This document shows positions 34,421 to 41,278 of a stretch of DNA of 41,278 bases, piece after piece (within the stretch, counting starts at the first letter, position 1; the number at the start of each line of letters is the position of its first letter). Both the position numbers and the translations under genes were made by a program. Location: assembly GCA_022822125.1 (NCBI GenBank), contig JAJECF010000119.1:1-41278 (forward strand). Reading direction: 5' to 3'. Below the pieces are notes generated by a model. That model ran no database searches. It saw only the letters and a program-made list of their open reading frames with translations, and was not told where the DNA came from. This DNA comes from Alphaproteobacteria bacterium (GTDB lineage Bacteria > Pseudomonadota > Alphaproteobacteria > Bin95).

Positions 34421-35965
34421 ATGCGTAAAATCACTGCCTATGCGCGGGCGGCAGCCGTCGGGTTGCCGGTCCTGTTCGCCGCTTCGGTCGCCAGGGCGCA
34501 GTCGGAGCCGCCGACGGCGGAGCAGCTGGCCGCGCAGATCAACGCCCTGAAACAGGATTACGAAAAGCGCATTGCGGCGCTGGAGGCCCAGCTTGCCGGG
34601 ATGAAGGCCAAGGCGCCGGCCGCCGGCGGGAAAGCCGCCCCGGCCTCGAAGCCGTCCATGAAGACCGGCGACAATGCCTTCAATCCGGCGCTCGGCATTG
34701 TGCTTAACAGCATGTTCTCCGATTTTTCCGAGGAGGAGGCGGCCGGGATTCCCGGCTTCCAGCTCGGCCATGAGTCCGGACGCCCGGACAAGGGCTTCGC
34801 GCTCGGCCACAGCGAAATCACGGCGTCCGGCAATATCGACGACAAGTTCCGCGGCAATCTCACGCTCGGTCTCGGCTCTCATGACAACGAAACCGAGCTC
34901 GAGCTGGAGGAAGCCTATATCCAGACCCTGGGCGGCTCCGGCATGCCGGACGGGGTGCGGCTCAAGGCGGGCCGGGCGCTCTGGACCTTCGGCTACCTGA
35001 ACGAGCAGCACGCCCATGGCGACGATTTCGTTGACCGGCCGCTTCCCTACCGGACGTTCCTCGACGGCGCCTATAACGATGACGGGCTGGAATTGTCAGC
35101 CGTGCTTCCGGGCGACCTCTATACGGAAATCGGCGGCGGCGTCTTCCGGGGCGACGATGCGCCCTTCGGCGGCTCCGAAAGCGGGCGCGAGGCATGGTCC
35201 GCCTATGCGCGGCTCGGCGGCGACCTGGGCCGCAACACGGCATGGCGGATCGGCGGCTATGTCCTCGACGGCGCGGCCCATAAGCGGCCCGCCGGCGCCC
35301 ACGACCATGGGGATGAGGATGAGCATGCGCACGAGCATGAGGATGAGCATGAGCATGACGGCCATGACATGGCGATGAATGGCCGCGAGGACGATCATGA
35401 TGGGGAACACGAGCACGAGCACGAGCATGAGCATGACGAATATTTCTCCGAAGGCGCGTTCACGGGCGATACGCGGCTTTTCGGCGTCGATTTCCGCCTG
35501 ACCTGGGCGCCGACAGGCAATGCGCGGGACAGCGAGTTGATCCTCCAGGGCGAATATTTCCGCCGCAGCGAAGAGGGCATGTACGAGCTGACGGAGCGCG
35601 AATGCACAGTCTCAGAACACGATATAGAGGAGGCGCAAGAGGACGCCGAGATCCCTGTAACCTGTGAACCGCATTCCGAAATGATGCGCTTCAGTGGTGA
35701 CGCCAATGGCTGGTACGCGCAGGCGATCTACAAATTCCTGCCCCAGTGGCGGATCGGCGCGCGTTATGCGCGGGTCTCGCCGCCGAGCGATGCTGAACTC
35801 GGCTACGACCTCTCCACTGTCAGCACCATGCTCGACTGGACCAATAGCGAGTTCGGGCGGGTGCGGCTGCAATACAACCGGGAATCCTTCGGCCCGAAAC
35901 GCGACGACCAGGTGCTTCTGCAATATGTCATGAGCCTCGGCGCCCACGCCGCCCACAGCTTCTGA
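34421..35965 (+). CDS. Histidine-rich outer-membrane beta-barrel (porin-like) protein, probable zinc uptake
   Basis: 514 residues from the ATG at 34421, where a signal peptide begins (RAAAVGLPVLFAASVARA-Q). Upstream in-frame codons are not signal-like. After cleavage comes a coiled coil (AEQLAAQINALKQDYEKRI), a linker, then alternating barrel-like strands (GNIDDKFRGNLTLGLG, RLKAGRALWTFG) and a barrel ending. Around residues 294-341 lies a loop almost made of His, Glu and Asp (HDHGDEDEHAHEHEDEHEHD and a second HEHEHEHEHD), a likely zinc trap. The preceding Zur-like site and following ZnuA/ZnuB-like genes support zinc passage across the outer membrane. No TonB box was seen. Transport is inferred. 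Confidence 0.72.
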   Translation: MRKITAYARAAAVGLPVLFAASVARAQSEPPTAEQLAAQINALKQDYEKRIAALEAQLAGMKAKAPAAGGKAAPASKPSMKTGDNAFNPALGIVLNSMFSDFSEEEAAGIPGFQLGHESGRPDKGFALGHSEITASGNIDDKFRGNLTLGLGSHDNETELELEEAYIQTLGGSGMPDGVRLKAGRALWTFGYLNEQHAHGDDFVDRPLPYRTFLDGAYNDDGLELSAVLPGDLYTEIGGGVFRGDDAPFGGSESGREAWSAYARLGGDLGRNTAWRIGGYVLDGAAHKRPAGAHDHGDEDEHAHEHEDEHEHDGHDMAMNGREDDHDGEHEHEHEHEHDEYFSEGAFTGDTRLFGVDFRLTWAPTGNARDSELILQGEYFRRSEEGMYELTERECTVSEHDIEEAQEDAEIPVTCEPHSEMMRFSGDANGWYAQAIYKFLPQWRIGARYARVSPPSDAELGYDLSTVSTMLDWTNSEFGRVRLQYNRESFGPKRDDQVLLQYVMSLGAHAAHSF

Positions 35966-35974
35966 GCCGGGAGG

Positions 35975-36898
35975 ATGAAGCAGATGAAGCGAACGGCATT
36001 GGCCGCCGCGCTTGCGGCCGCCGCGCTCGCGGCCGCATCGCCGGCGGACGCGCAGCTGCGGATCCTCGCCTGCGAGCCGGAATGGGCGGCGCTGGCGGAG
36101 GAGATCGGCGGCGAGGACGCCAGCGTCCACTCGGCGACGCATGGCGGCCAGGATGCGCATTACATACGCGCCCGCCCGAGCCTGATCGCCAAGGCGCGCA
36201 GCGCGAAAGTCCTGTTCTGCTCCGGGGCGGACCTCGAGGTCGGGTGGCTGCCCGTGCTGCTGGAAAGGGGCGCCGGACGCATCATCCAGCCGGGCCAGCC
36301 GGGAAATATCATGGCGGCCGACCATGTGGAGGTGCTGGAGCGGCCCCAGGTCGTGGACCGCAGCCTGGGCGACATCCATCCGGGCGGGAATCCGCATGTC
36401 CATCTCGACCCGGGCAATATCGCCATCCTTGCAGAGGTGCTGGCGGGCCGCCTGGAGCGGATCGATCCGGAGCGCGCGGAGGCCTATCGGCAGCGCCTGG
36501 CGTCGTTCCAGACCCGCTGGGCGGAAGCGACGGCCGGCTGGCGCGCACGGGCGGAGAAGCTGCGCGGCATGAAGGTGGTCGTCTATCACAAGGCCTGGGT
36601 CTATCTGCTGCGCTGGGCGGGCCTGGACCGTGTTGCCGTGCTGGAGCGGGTTCCGGGCGTGCCGCCGACCGCATCGCATCTCGTCGAGGTTCTCGATCAG
36701 GTGCGGAACAGCGGCGCCAGGGCCATTCTCCGCGCGCCTCACGAGCCCGGAGACGCCTCGGAATGGCTGTCCGGCAAGACCGGCATCCCGGTGGTGGAGC
36801 TGCCCTTCACGGTAGGCGGCCGCCCGGAAGCGACGGACCTGTTCTCCCTCTTCGACAGCACGCTGGCCCTGCTTGAGGAGGCCAGAGATCGATCCTGA
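35975..36898 (+). CDS. znuA: Zinc ABC transporter substrate-binding protein (ZnuA-like)
   Basis: 307 residues, cluster A-I metal-binding protein. Signal peptide of Ala-rich type ending ADA-Q near 26. Likely metal ligands: H62 in QDAHYIRARPS, H140 or H142 in GNPHVHLDPGN, and H204 in VVYHKAWVYL, matching the three-histidine zinc site order of the family; a late acidic ligand is less clear. It lacks the long His/Asp loop of classic ZnuA, which here is carried by the outer-membrane protein 9 bases upstream. An internal ATG four codons in (MKRT) is an alternative start. Confidence 0.88.
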   Translation: MKQMKRTALAAALAAAALAAASPADAQLRILACEPEWAALAEEIGGEDASVHSATHGGQDAHYIRARPSLIAKARSAKVLFCSGADLEVGWLPVLLERGAGRIIQPGQPGNIMAADHVEVLERPQVVDRSLGDIHPGGNPHVHLDPGNIAILAEVLAGRLERIDPERAEAYRQRLASFQTRWAEATAGWRARAEKLRGMKVVVYHKAWVYLLRWAGLDRVAVLERVPGVPPTASHLVEVLDQVRNSGARAILRAPHEPGDASEWLSGKTGIPVVELPFTVGGRPEATDLFSLFDSTLALLEEARDRS

Positions 36899-37652
36899 CC
36901 TGCTGGATATCCTGGCGCCGGGCCTTGTCGTCGGGTTGCTGGTCGCGGCGGCCCATGCGCCGCTGGGTATCGAGGTTCTCAAGCGCGGCATCGTGTTCAT
37001 CGACCTCGCCACCGCCCAGGTCGTCGGGCTCGCCGTCATCCTGCTCGACCTCTGGCTGGACGAACCGTCCTGGATCGTGAAGCAGGGGGCGGCGTTTACG
37101 GCCGGCATCGCCATCGCGCTGTTCTTCCGCTGGGTCGAGCGCAAGTCGCCGGACGAGCAGGAGGCGGTCATCGGCAGCAGCTTCATCGTCGCCGCCTCGG
37201 CGGCCCTGCTGGCGCTCGCCAACGACCCCCATGGCGGCGAGGCGCTGCGCCATGTGCTGTCCGGCCAGATCCTGTTCGCGTCCTGGGACCATATCGCGTC
37301 GTTCCTGCCGGTCTACGGCCTCTTCGCCCTGCTCTGGCTCTTCGCGCCGCGTCTTCGCGCCGGCGCCGGGTTCTTCGTGCTGTTCGCCCTTGTCGTCACG
37401 GCGTCGATGCAGCTGGTCGGCGTGTATGTGGTGTTCGCCAGCCTCATCCTGCCGGCTCTCGCGGCGCGCGCCGGCCGGGGCTATATCCACTGGCGCGCGT
37501 TCGCCAGCGGCGGGGCCGCCGTCATTGCGGCCATAGCGATATCCGCGGCTGCCGACCTGCCCGCCGGCCCCTTCCTGGTGGTGTGCTTCGCCGTGTCGGC
37601 GGCCGCGATGCGGCTGCTTTACCGAAAGAAAACGCCGCTGCTACCCCGTTGA
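36873..37652 (+). CDS. Metal ABC transporter permease (ZnuB-like, ABC-3 family)
   Basis: 259 residues, seven or more apolar helices. ABC-3 features: RGIVFIDLATAQVVGLAVILLD near 37, DEQEAVIGSSFIVAASAALLALA near 92, SGQILFASW near 128, and MQLVGVYVVFASLILPALAA near 176. The TTG at 36873 overlaps znuA by 26 bases and has no ideal ribosome site; a start a few codons later near GAGGAGG is possible, as the first residues are not conserved. No ATPase (ZnuC) gene follows. It converges with the LysR gene, overlapping by 12 bases. Confidence 0.85.
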   Translation: MRRPEIDPDLLDILAPGLVVGLLVAAAHAPLGIEVLKRGIVFIDLATAQVVGLAVILLDLWLDEPSWIVKQGAAFTAGIAIALFFRWVERKSPDEQEAVIGSSFIVAASAALLALANDPHGGEALRHVLSGQILFASWDHIASFLPVYGLFALLWLFAPRLRAGAGFFVLFALVVTASMQLVGVYVVFASLILPALAARAGRGYIHWRAFASGGAAVIAAIAISAAADLPAGPFLVVCFAVSAAAMRLLYRKKTPLLPR

Positions 37653-38582
37653 CGATCGCTGCCGCTCGCCGGCGACTGCGCGGACGGTGGCGGCGAAATG
37701 CCGGAATGCGGAGCAGTCCCAGGCCGAGAGGCGCGAAACGATTCCGGCGCGAAACGCCGCGCTGCCGAACGCGACCGGCAGGGGCTTGAGGCCGAGGCCG
37801 GGAAGCCGTTCCAGGAAGGTCACCGGGAGCCTGGACAGATAGGGGCCCGCGCCCATCAGGACCAGACCGGCGGGGCCGGCGCGAACCACGGTGCGCAGGC
37901 GCTTCCCGGTTCTGGCGAAGATTTCGTCGAGAAGCGCGGCGAGCGGCAGCCGCTCCTCGTCGTCCTGCGTCCTTGCAGGCGCCTCGCAGTCGATCCAGGG
38001 CCATTCGGTCAGATCGTCCCAGGAGATCGCCCCGCCGGCGTGAAGCGGATGGTCCGAGCGGGCGACGATGCCCGAGGTCATGTTGAGAAAGCATTGACGC
38101 CGGAGGATGGCCGGGAGGTAGCGTTCGGAATCGATGCGGCCGCAATGAAAGTCGCTTTCGCCGTTTACGAGCAGCCGGATGCCCTCGAGAAACGTCATGG
38201 CGTGGAGCTTCAATTCGACATCGGGGAAAGCGTCGTGGAACCTGGCGACGACCTCGGGCATGACCGCCTGCATCCATGTCGGGCCGGCCGTGACCCGCAG
38301 GCCGCTCGAATGGCCCGCCAGCGCCGAGCTGAGCTTCCGTTCGGCAGTCTCCATTTCGCCCAGTATGTGGCGGGACTGTTCGGCCACCAGGGCGCCGAAT
38401 TCCGTAAGGCGAACGCCTGTGGGCAGCCGTTCGAACAGCTTTCCGCCGAAGGTTATTTCAAGCCGGGCAATGGCGCGCGACAGGGCGGGCTGCGTCATCG
38501 CGATCCGGTCCGCCGCGCCGAGAACGGTGCCGCTCTCGGCAACGGCAAGGAACTTCTTCAGGTCGCTGCGCCGTTCGAACAT
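37641..38582 (-). CDS. LysR-family transcriptional regulator
   Basis: 313 residues. The N-terminal winged helix reads LKKFLAVAESGTVLGAADRIAMTQPALSRAIARLEITFGGKLFERLPTG, the usual LysR DNA-binding segment. The remaining 220 residues are the two-lobed effector domain. It converges on the zinc permease gene and is separated from the selenoprotein gene by nearly 400 bases. Target unknown; a role for either neighbour cannot be claimed. Confidence 0.93.
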   Translation of the reverse strand: MFERRSDLKKFLAVAESGTVLGAADRIAMTQPALSRAIARLEITFGGKLFERLPTGVRLTEFGALVAEQSRHILGEMETAERKLSSALAGHSSGLRVTAGPTWMQAVMPEVVARFHDAFPDVELKLHAMTFLEGIRLLVNGESDFHCGRIDSERYLPAILRRQCFLNMTSGIVARSDHPLHAGGAISWDDLTEWPWIDCEAPARTQDDEERLPLAALLDEIFARTGKRLRTVVRAGPAGLVLMGAGPYLSRLPVTFLERLPGLGLKPLPVAFGSAAFRAGIVSRLSAWDCSAFRHFAATVRAVAGERQRSSTG

Positions 38583-38805
38583 GGCCCGTAGTCTGTCCTT
38601 CAGGAGACCGGAGCGATTATTCGCAACAGTTACTTGGGGAGAACGGAATGATTAACCAATACCGAAACTGTCGGATTTTTCAGGAAAGATTTCGGATTTG
38701 TTCTGCAATCTTAACTTTCAGTACAGATTGGCTTTTCGCTGCCTTTCGGGACGATATCGCCACCTGTTGGCATCAAGGCGGTCTCCGGCCGGTTTGAAAC
38801 GGGCA

Positions 38806-38883
38806 GGGACGCCCCCTTCGATGCGCACCCCCTTCGGCAAGCTCAGGACAGGCTGCCGGCGCAGGCGCTACTCAGGGTGAGGA
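38806..38883 (+). repeat. Dispersed repeat B, degenerate copy
   Basis: Begins near CCCTTCGATGCGC and ends GGCGCTACTCAGGGTGAGG, with an inserted CCCTTCGGCAAGCTCAGGAC segment. Opposed to the next copy. Confidence 0.45.
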
Positions 38884-38905
38884 AAAGGAACGAAAGAACA
38901 ATTTC

Positions 38906-38950
38906 TTCATCCCGAGTAGCGGCGCCAGCCGCGTATCGAGGGACGGCAGG
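38906..38950 (-). repeat. Dispersed repeat B, reverse copy
   Basis: Reverse complement reads CCGTCCCTCGATACGCGGC, then GCCGCTACTCGGGATGAAG, close to 19268-19317. Confidence 0.6.
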
Positions 38951-38975
38951 CGATGTGCGGCGCGAGGTCGGGCCG

Positions 38976-39500
38976 TTATCCGCTGCGAATGGCGGCGAGG
39001 ATAGGCCGGATCGCGCGCTCGGCGATATCCGTCAACTCCTCGGGCGTGCGGTTCTGGATCGGGTGGTCCACGAACACCACGGCCGGGCGCACGCCCATGG
39101 CGTCCGCCTGCGAGGCGGCGGCGTCGCGGAACTCCTCGGTCGCAATGGCGCAGCCGGGCGTGCCCAGGCGGTCGAGCTCGATGATGTCATGCAAACTGCA
39201 CGACGTGCATGAGCCTCAATCGGCAAGTCCTTCGACAACGATGTCGCAGCGCTCCACAAGGTTCTGGATGACGCCGCGCGGCGCGGGCTTGGTGTGCGTC
39301 GGCTTGGCGAAGCGCATCACCTTCAGGCCCTGCGCCGCCAGCCGCTCCTCCACCGCGTCGAGGAATTCCGCCGAGCGCTCCTTACCGATGGACAGCAGGC
39401 CGATGGTGAGGCCCTCGAGGCTCGCCGGCGGGACGACGGGCTGGCGCGCGGCCGGCTCCGTCTCCGCCGTCGGGTCCCGCATGGCATAGGGTTCCGTCAT
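38976..39500 (-). CDS. UGSC-family selenoprotein, stand-alone (UGA = Sec95)
   Basis: Two open frames in the same phase on the minus strand join across a TGA at 39218-39216, giving 174 residues. The ATG at 39500 has AAGGAGAT six bases upstream and overlaps the stop of the thioredoxin-fused gene (ATGA). Residues 30-94 form an alpha/beta unit (LEGLTIGLLSIGKERSAEFLDAVEERL) ending VVEGLAD. Then U95-G-S-C98-T-S-C101-SLHDIIELDRLGTPGCAIAT, very like the U-G-x-C-T-x-C site of glycine reductase protein B. The last part, RPAVVFVDHPIQNRTPEELTDIAERAI, resembles family C-termini. The reaction is unknown; a selenol-thiol redox centre is inferred. Confidence 0.88.
39187..39212 (-). promoter_or_regulatory. 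Candidate SECIS hairpin of the stand-alone UGSC gene
   Basis: Three bases after the UGA a perfect 7-base stem TCATGCA/TGCATGA encloses a 12-base loop. An alternative inner stem, TGCAC-GTC-GTGCA (39209-39197), is also perfect. Both lie in the usual bacterial SECIS window. Which one forms cannot be told here. Confidence 0.45.
39216..39218 (-). other. Selenocysteine UGA codon (Sec95)
   Basis: TGA at the U of the U-G-S-C motif, with coding sequence on both sides in one frame. Same placement as Sec102 of the fused protein at 8931-10655. Confidence 0.87.
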
Positions 39501-40945
39501 GGTCCGATCTCCTTCGTTACAGGATTGACTTCTCCGGTCATCCGCATGCCGGTCCACCCGCCTATCACCGCCGAGAAGAGGCCGGCCGGCCCGCCCGCCC
39601 GCGCGATCAGGAAGGTGGGCTCGCGGAACTTGTCGATGACCTCGTGCTCCCGTCCGGGCTCCATGCCCTCGGCAAGGCCGCCGGCGTCCCGTACAACCTC
39701 GCTTCCGGGCCGTTTCAGCGCGGTCCAGAGGGCCTCGTGGATGTCCGCCCGGCCCCAGCCTTCGGCCTTGTAGATGGCGTAATGCTCCGGCGCGAGCACC
39801 AGCAGCGCCCCGCCGAACTCGCAGAGCTTGGGGTGGTTCACATGCCAGAGATAGTGGGCGAGCGAGGTGGTCAACTCGCGGGCCGTGCGGCTCTTCTGGT
39901 CCACGAAGCCGCTCACCCCCTCGCCGTGGAACAGGGTGACGGCCGACGCGCCCGCCGGCATGCCGCGCGCAACGGAAAGCGGCGTCCAGTCCGGGTCGGT
40001 CTCGTCCTCGGCGAAGCAGAAAGTGTATTTGCCGGGATTGCCGAGCGCCGCGCGGTCGATCTCGCCCGGCCGGCCGCCGCCGACATTGCGGATGATGAGC
40101 TGGAACGCCCGCCCGATGGTGGCATTGGCGCGGTTGCCCTGGCCGAGCGCATTCAGGCCCCAGTTCATGCCGATGCGCCGCGCGACGGGGCCGTTCACGA
40201 CAATGACGGGCCCGGCGAAATGGGTCGTGCAGAGCAGGCCGTGCATGGAGAAGGCAGGGTCCAGCGCCGCTTCGACGGCCGCCAGCACTGTCGGGAAATA
40301 CTCCGGCCGGCAGCCGGCCATGACGGCGTTGATGGCCGCCTTCTCCACGGTGCAGGGTATGAGATTGGGCGGAATCTCGCCGATAAGCTCGTTCGCGGCC
40401 CGTGTCGTGCCGGCCAGCATCCGCGCGACGCGCAGATCGGTCGGCGGCGTAATCGGCAGGCCGTCTGTCCAGCCCCGGTCGAAGGCCGTCTCCATCGGGT
40501 CGTCATGGTCCTCCACGACGATCCGCCGCGCCTTGAGCGGGATATCGCCGAAGCGCACCGCCAGCCTTTCCGGCATGCCGAGCTCGACCGACAGCGACCC
40601 GCATCCGGGCCGGTTCTCCGGTAGGTCCTCGCCGAGGTCCGCGTGGCCTGTCAATGCGCGCCACTCCGCCTTGTTCCAGCCGATCGCGCGTTCGGTCTCG
40701 CTGCCGCCGCTGAAACGGATCAGGGTCGGGACGGTTTCGATGCCAAGCCGGTAGGAGAGCTCGAGGTCGCTGTCATGCCGGGGGGCCATGCCCTCGGGAA
40801 AGGCCGGATCGTCCTGCGTGACCGCCACGGCGCCCGCCGCCGCCAGTTCCGCCAGGACCGGCTCAACGAGGACACAGGTCGGGCAGTCCCGCTTGACCAC
40901 CGCAAGCAGGCCGTCGGAAGGAAGTGTGTCGCGCCAGCCTGTCAC
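39497..40945 (-). CDS. Thioredoxin-like domain fused to the RGWTDGLP/MAGC domain
   Basis: 482 residues from a GTG at 40945, chosen because GGAG lies 8 bases upstream; the longer frame upstream is low-complexity and crosses an intergenic palindrome. Residues 1-100 are thioredoxin-like: LLAVVKRDCPTCVLVEPVLAEL with C21-P-T-C24, and the cis-proline IETVPTLIRF with P73. After NRPGCGS (C115) comes the large domain: RGWTDGLPITPP (158-169), NAVMAGCRPEYFP (206-218), GQGNRANATIGRAFQLIIRNVGGG near 268 and GNPGKYTFCFAEDE near 302. These match the other two paralogues. The next gene is the UGSC selenoprotein (4-base overlap). I infer a thiol carrier and a large subunit serving the selenoprotein. Confidence 0.82.
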   Translation of the reverse strand: MTGWRDTLPSDGLLAVVKRDCPTCVLVEPVLAELAAAGAVAVTQDDPAFPEGMAPRHDSDLELSYRLGIETVPTLIRFSGGSETERAIGWNKAEWRALTGHADLGEDLPENRPGCGSLSVELGMPERLAVRFGDIPLKARRIVVEDHDDPMETAFDRGWTDGLPITPPTDLRVARMLAGTTRAANELIGEIPPNLIPCTVEKAAINAVMAGCRPEYFPTVLAAVEAALDPAFSMHGLLCTTHFAGPVIVVNGPVARRIGMNWGLNALGQGNRANATIGRAFQLIIRNVGGGRPGEIDRAALGNPGKYTFCFAEDETDPDWTPLSVARGMPAGASAVTLFHGEGVSGFVDQKSRTARELTTSLAHYLWHVNHPKLCEFGGALLVLAPEHYAIYKAEGWGRADIHEALWTALKRPGSEVVRDAGGLAEGMEPGREHEVIDKFREPTFLIARAGGPAGLFSAVIGGWTGMRMTGEVNPVTKEIGP

Positions 40946-41156
40946 TTGTCGATCTCCGTGCTCAACATTCCCAGTCTGCACGGAATCCGCTCCGGACTCC
41001 AATTTTCGCCGGTTGGAGTCCGTTTGAGAATTGGGGCGGGCGGTCGAACCCGGGTCATGCGTCCTGCTTGCTGAATCCAAATCGGACAGCAGTGGACTCG
41101 TTCCGGGCATGACGGAAGGGGCATCCGGCATGTCGACCCATTAGGGAGAGACGCCA
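40946..41156. other. Divergent intergenic region
   Basis: 211 bases between the thioredoxin-fused gene and the HigA-like gene. It contains the palindrome at 40993-41022. No HigB-like toxin frame was found here. Confidence 0.5.
40993..41022. promoter_or_regulatory. Perfect 10-base inverted repeat upstream of the thioredoxin-fused gene
   Basis: CGGACTCCAA and TTGGAGTCCG, both 10 bases and perfectly complementary, 10 bases apart. It lies 48-78 bases before the GTG of the minus-strand gene and about 135 bases before the HigA start. It could be an operator or an mRNA hairpin of the 5' leader. No T-run follows on either strand, so a terminator is unlikely. Confidence 0.55.
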
Positions 41157-41278
41157 ATGACCGACGCGATGCTGAACCCGTCCCATCCGGGAGAGACGAT
41201 CCGCGATTGCATCGAAGAAATGGGATGGACGGTGACCTATGCCGCCGGACAGTTGGGCGTGGCGCGGCATACCCTCTC
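41157..41278 (+). CDS. higA: HigA-family antitoxin / HTH protein, N-terminal part
   Basis: Runs off the right edge; 40 residues visible. MTDAMLNPSHPGETIRDCIEEMGWTV is followed by TYAAGQLGVARHTLS, the start and first helix-turn-helix of HigA/VapI XRE-type antitoxins (NPxHPGE is diagnostic). GGGAGAG lies 8 bases before the ATG. HigB toxins normally precede higA, but none is recognisable in the 200 bases upstream, so it may be solitary or paired with a downstream gene. Confidence 0.85.
   Translation, partial: MTDAMLNPSHPGETIRDCIEEMGWTVTYAAGQLGVARHTL

Larger units (their letters stand above)
38583..38975. other. Non-coding gap with paired repeat B copies
   Basis: Upstream region of the lysR gene and downstream region of the UGSC gene. 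An AT-rich stretch (about 38620-38750) probably holds the lysR promoter. Two copies of repeat B face each other at 38806-38883 and 38906-38950, forming an extended dyad that may end transcription from the selenoprotein operon. No gene recognised. Confidence 0.5.

Noticed and set aside
35299..35442. Short tandem repeats (GAGCATGAGCATGA) as a CRISPR or minisatellite
   Set aside because: They encode the His/Glu/Asp loop in frame within a protein gene; there are no unique spacers.
40946..41156. A HigB toxin gene upstream of the HigA-like gene
   Set aside because: No RelE/HigB-like frame of about 90 residues exists there on either strand.

Overview
The window is high-GC, densely packed bacterial DNA of alphaproteobacterial character. 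It carries a CUT1 sugar transporter with a Tat-secreted binding protein, a Zur-type zinc regulon, LLM-class flavin oxidoreductases, several toxin-antitoxin pairs and short dispersed intergenic repeats. The genus cannot be told from sequence alone. No rRNA, tRNA, CRISPR array, insertion sequence or phage module was recognised.

Layout. 0-2.4 kb: end of a CmcJ/NvfI-like oxygenase gene, a solitary D12-class adenine methylase, then an AT-rich islet with a DUF2188 protein and a TIR/deoxyribosyltransferase-like protein. 2.5-6.9 kb: sugar ABC operon on the minus strand. 7.1-8.9 kb: pterin dehydratase, zincin-like protein, quinone oxidoreductase. 8.9-13.5 kb: an unusual redox cluster with an in-frame UGA selenoprotein of the UGSC type fused to a large uncharacterised domain, a Phd/VapC pair, a second copy of the large domain, and a thioredoxin-reductase-like flavoprotein. 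13.4-18.9 kb: LLM oxidoreductase and a Type ISP-like restriction-modification gene broken at a run of nine C. 19.5-25.3 kb: two-subunit molybdenum hydroxylase with an adjacent CCG-type Fe-S protein, LLM oxidoreductase, GNAT. 25.3-30.2 kb: a seven-gene operon zur-cobW-cysS-sufE-nifU-like-yidD-gamma carbonic anhydrase with a Zur-box-like palindrome upstream. 30.4-34.0 kb: uvrC, Ca/Na antiporter and a VapC pair, all coupled by overlaps. 34.3-37.7 kb: second zinc locus (His-rich outer-membrane protein, ZnuA-like, ZnuB-like) with its own Zur-box-like site. 37.6-41.3 kb: LysR regulator, a second UGSC selenoprotein, a thioredoxin-fused third copy of the large domain, and the start of a HigA-like antitoxin.

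The most remarkable content is the selenoprotein system. Two genes carry UGA exactly at the U of a UGSC motif, which resembles the selenocysteine site of glycine reductase protein B. Three paralogues of one large domain (motifs RGWTDGLP and MAGCxPE) occur in three architectures: UGSC-fused, thioredoxin-fused and nearly alone. One of them overlaps a thioredoxin-reductase-like gene. I infer a selenocysteine-dependent, thioredoxin-linked redox enzyme of unknown substrate. The second theme is zinc starvation: two Zur-type sites govern a regulator/chaperone/paralogue operon and an uptake operon.
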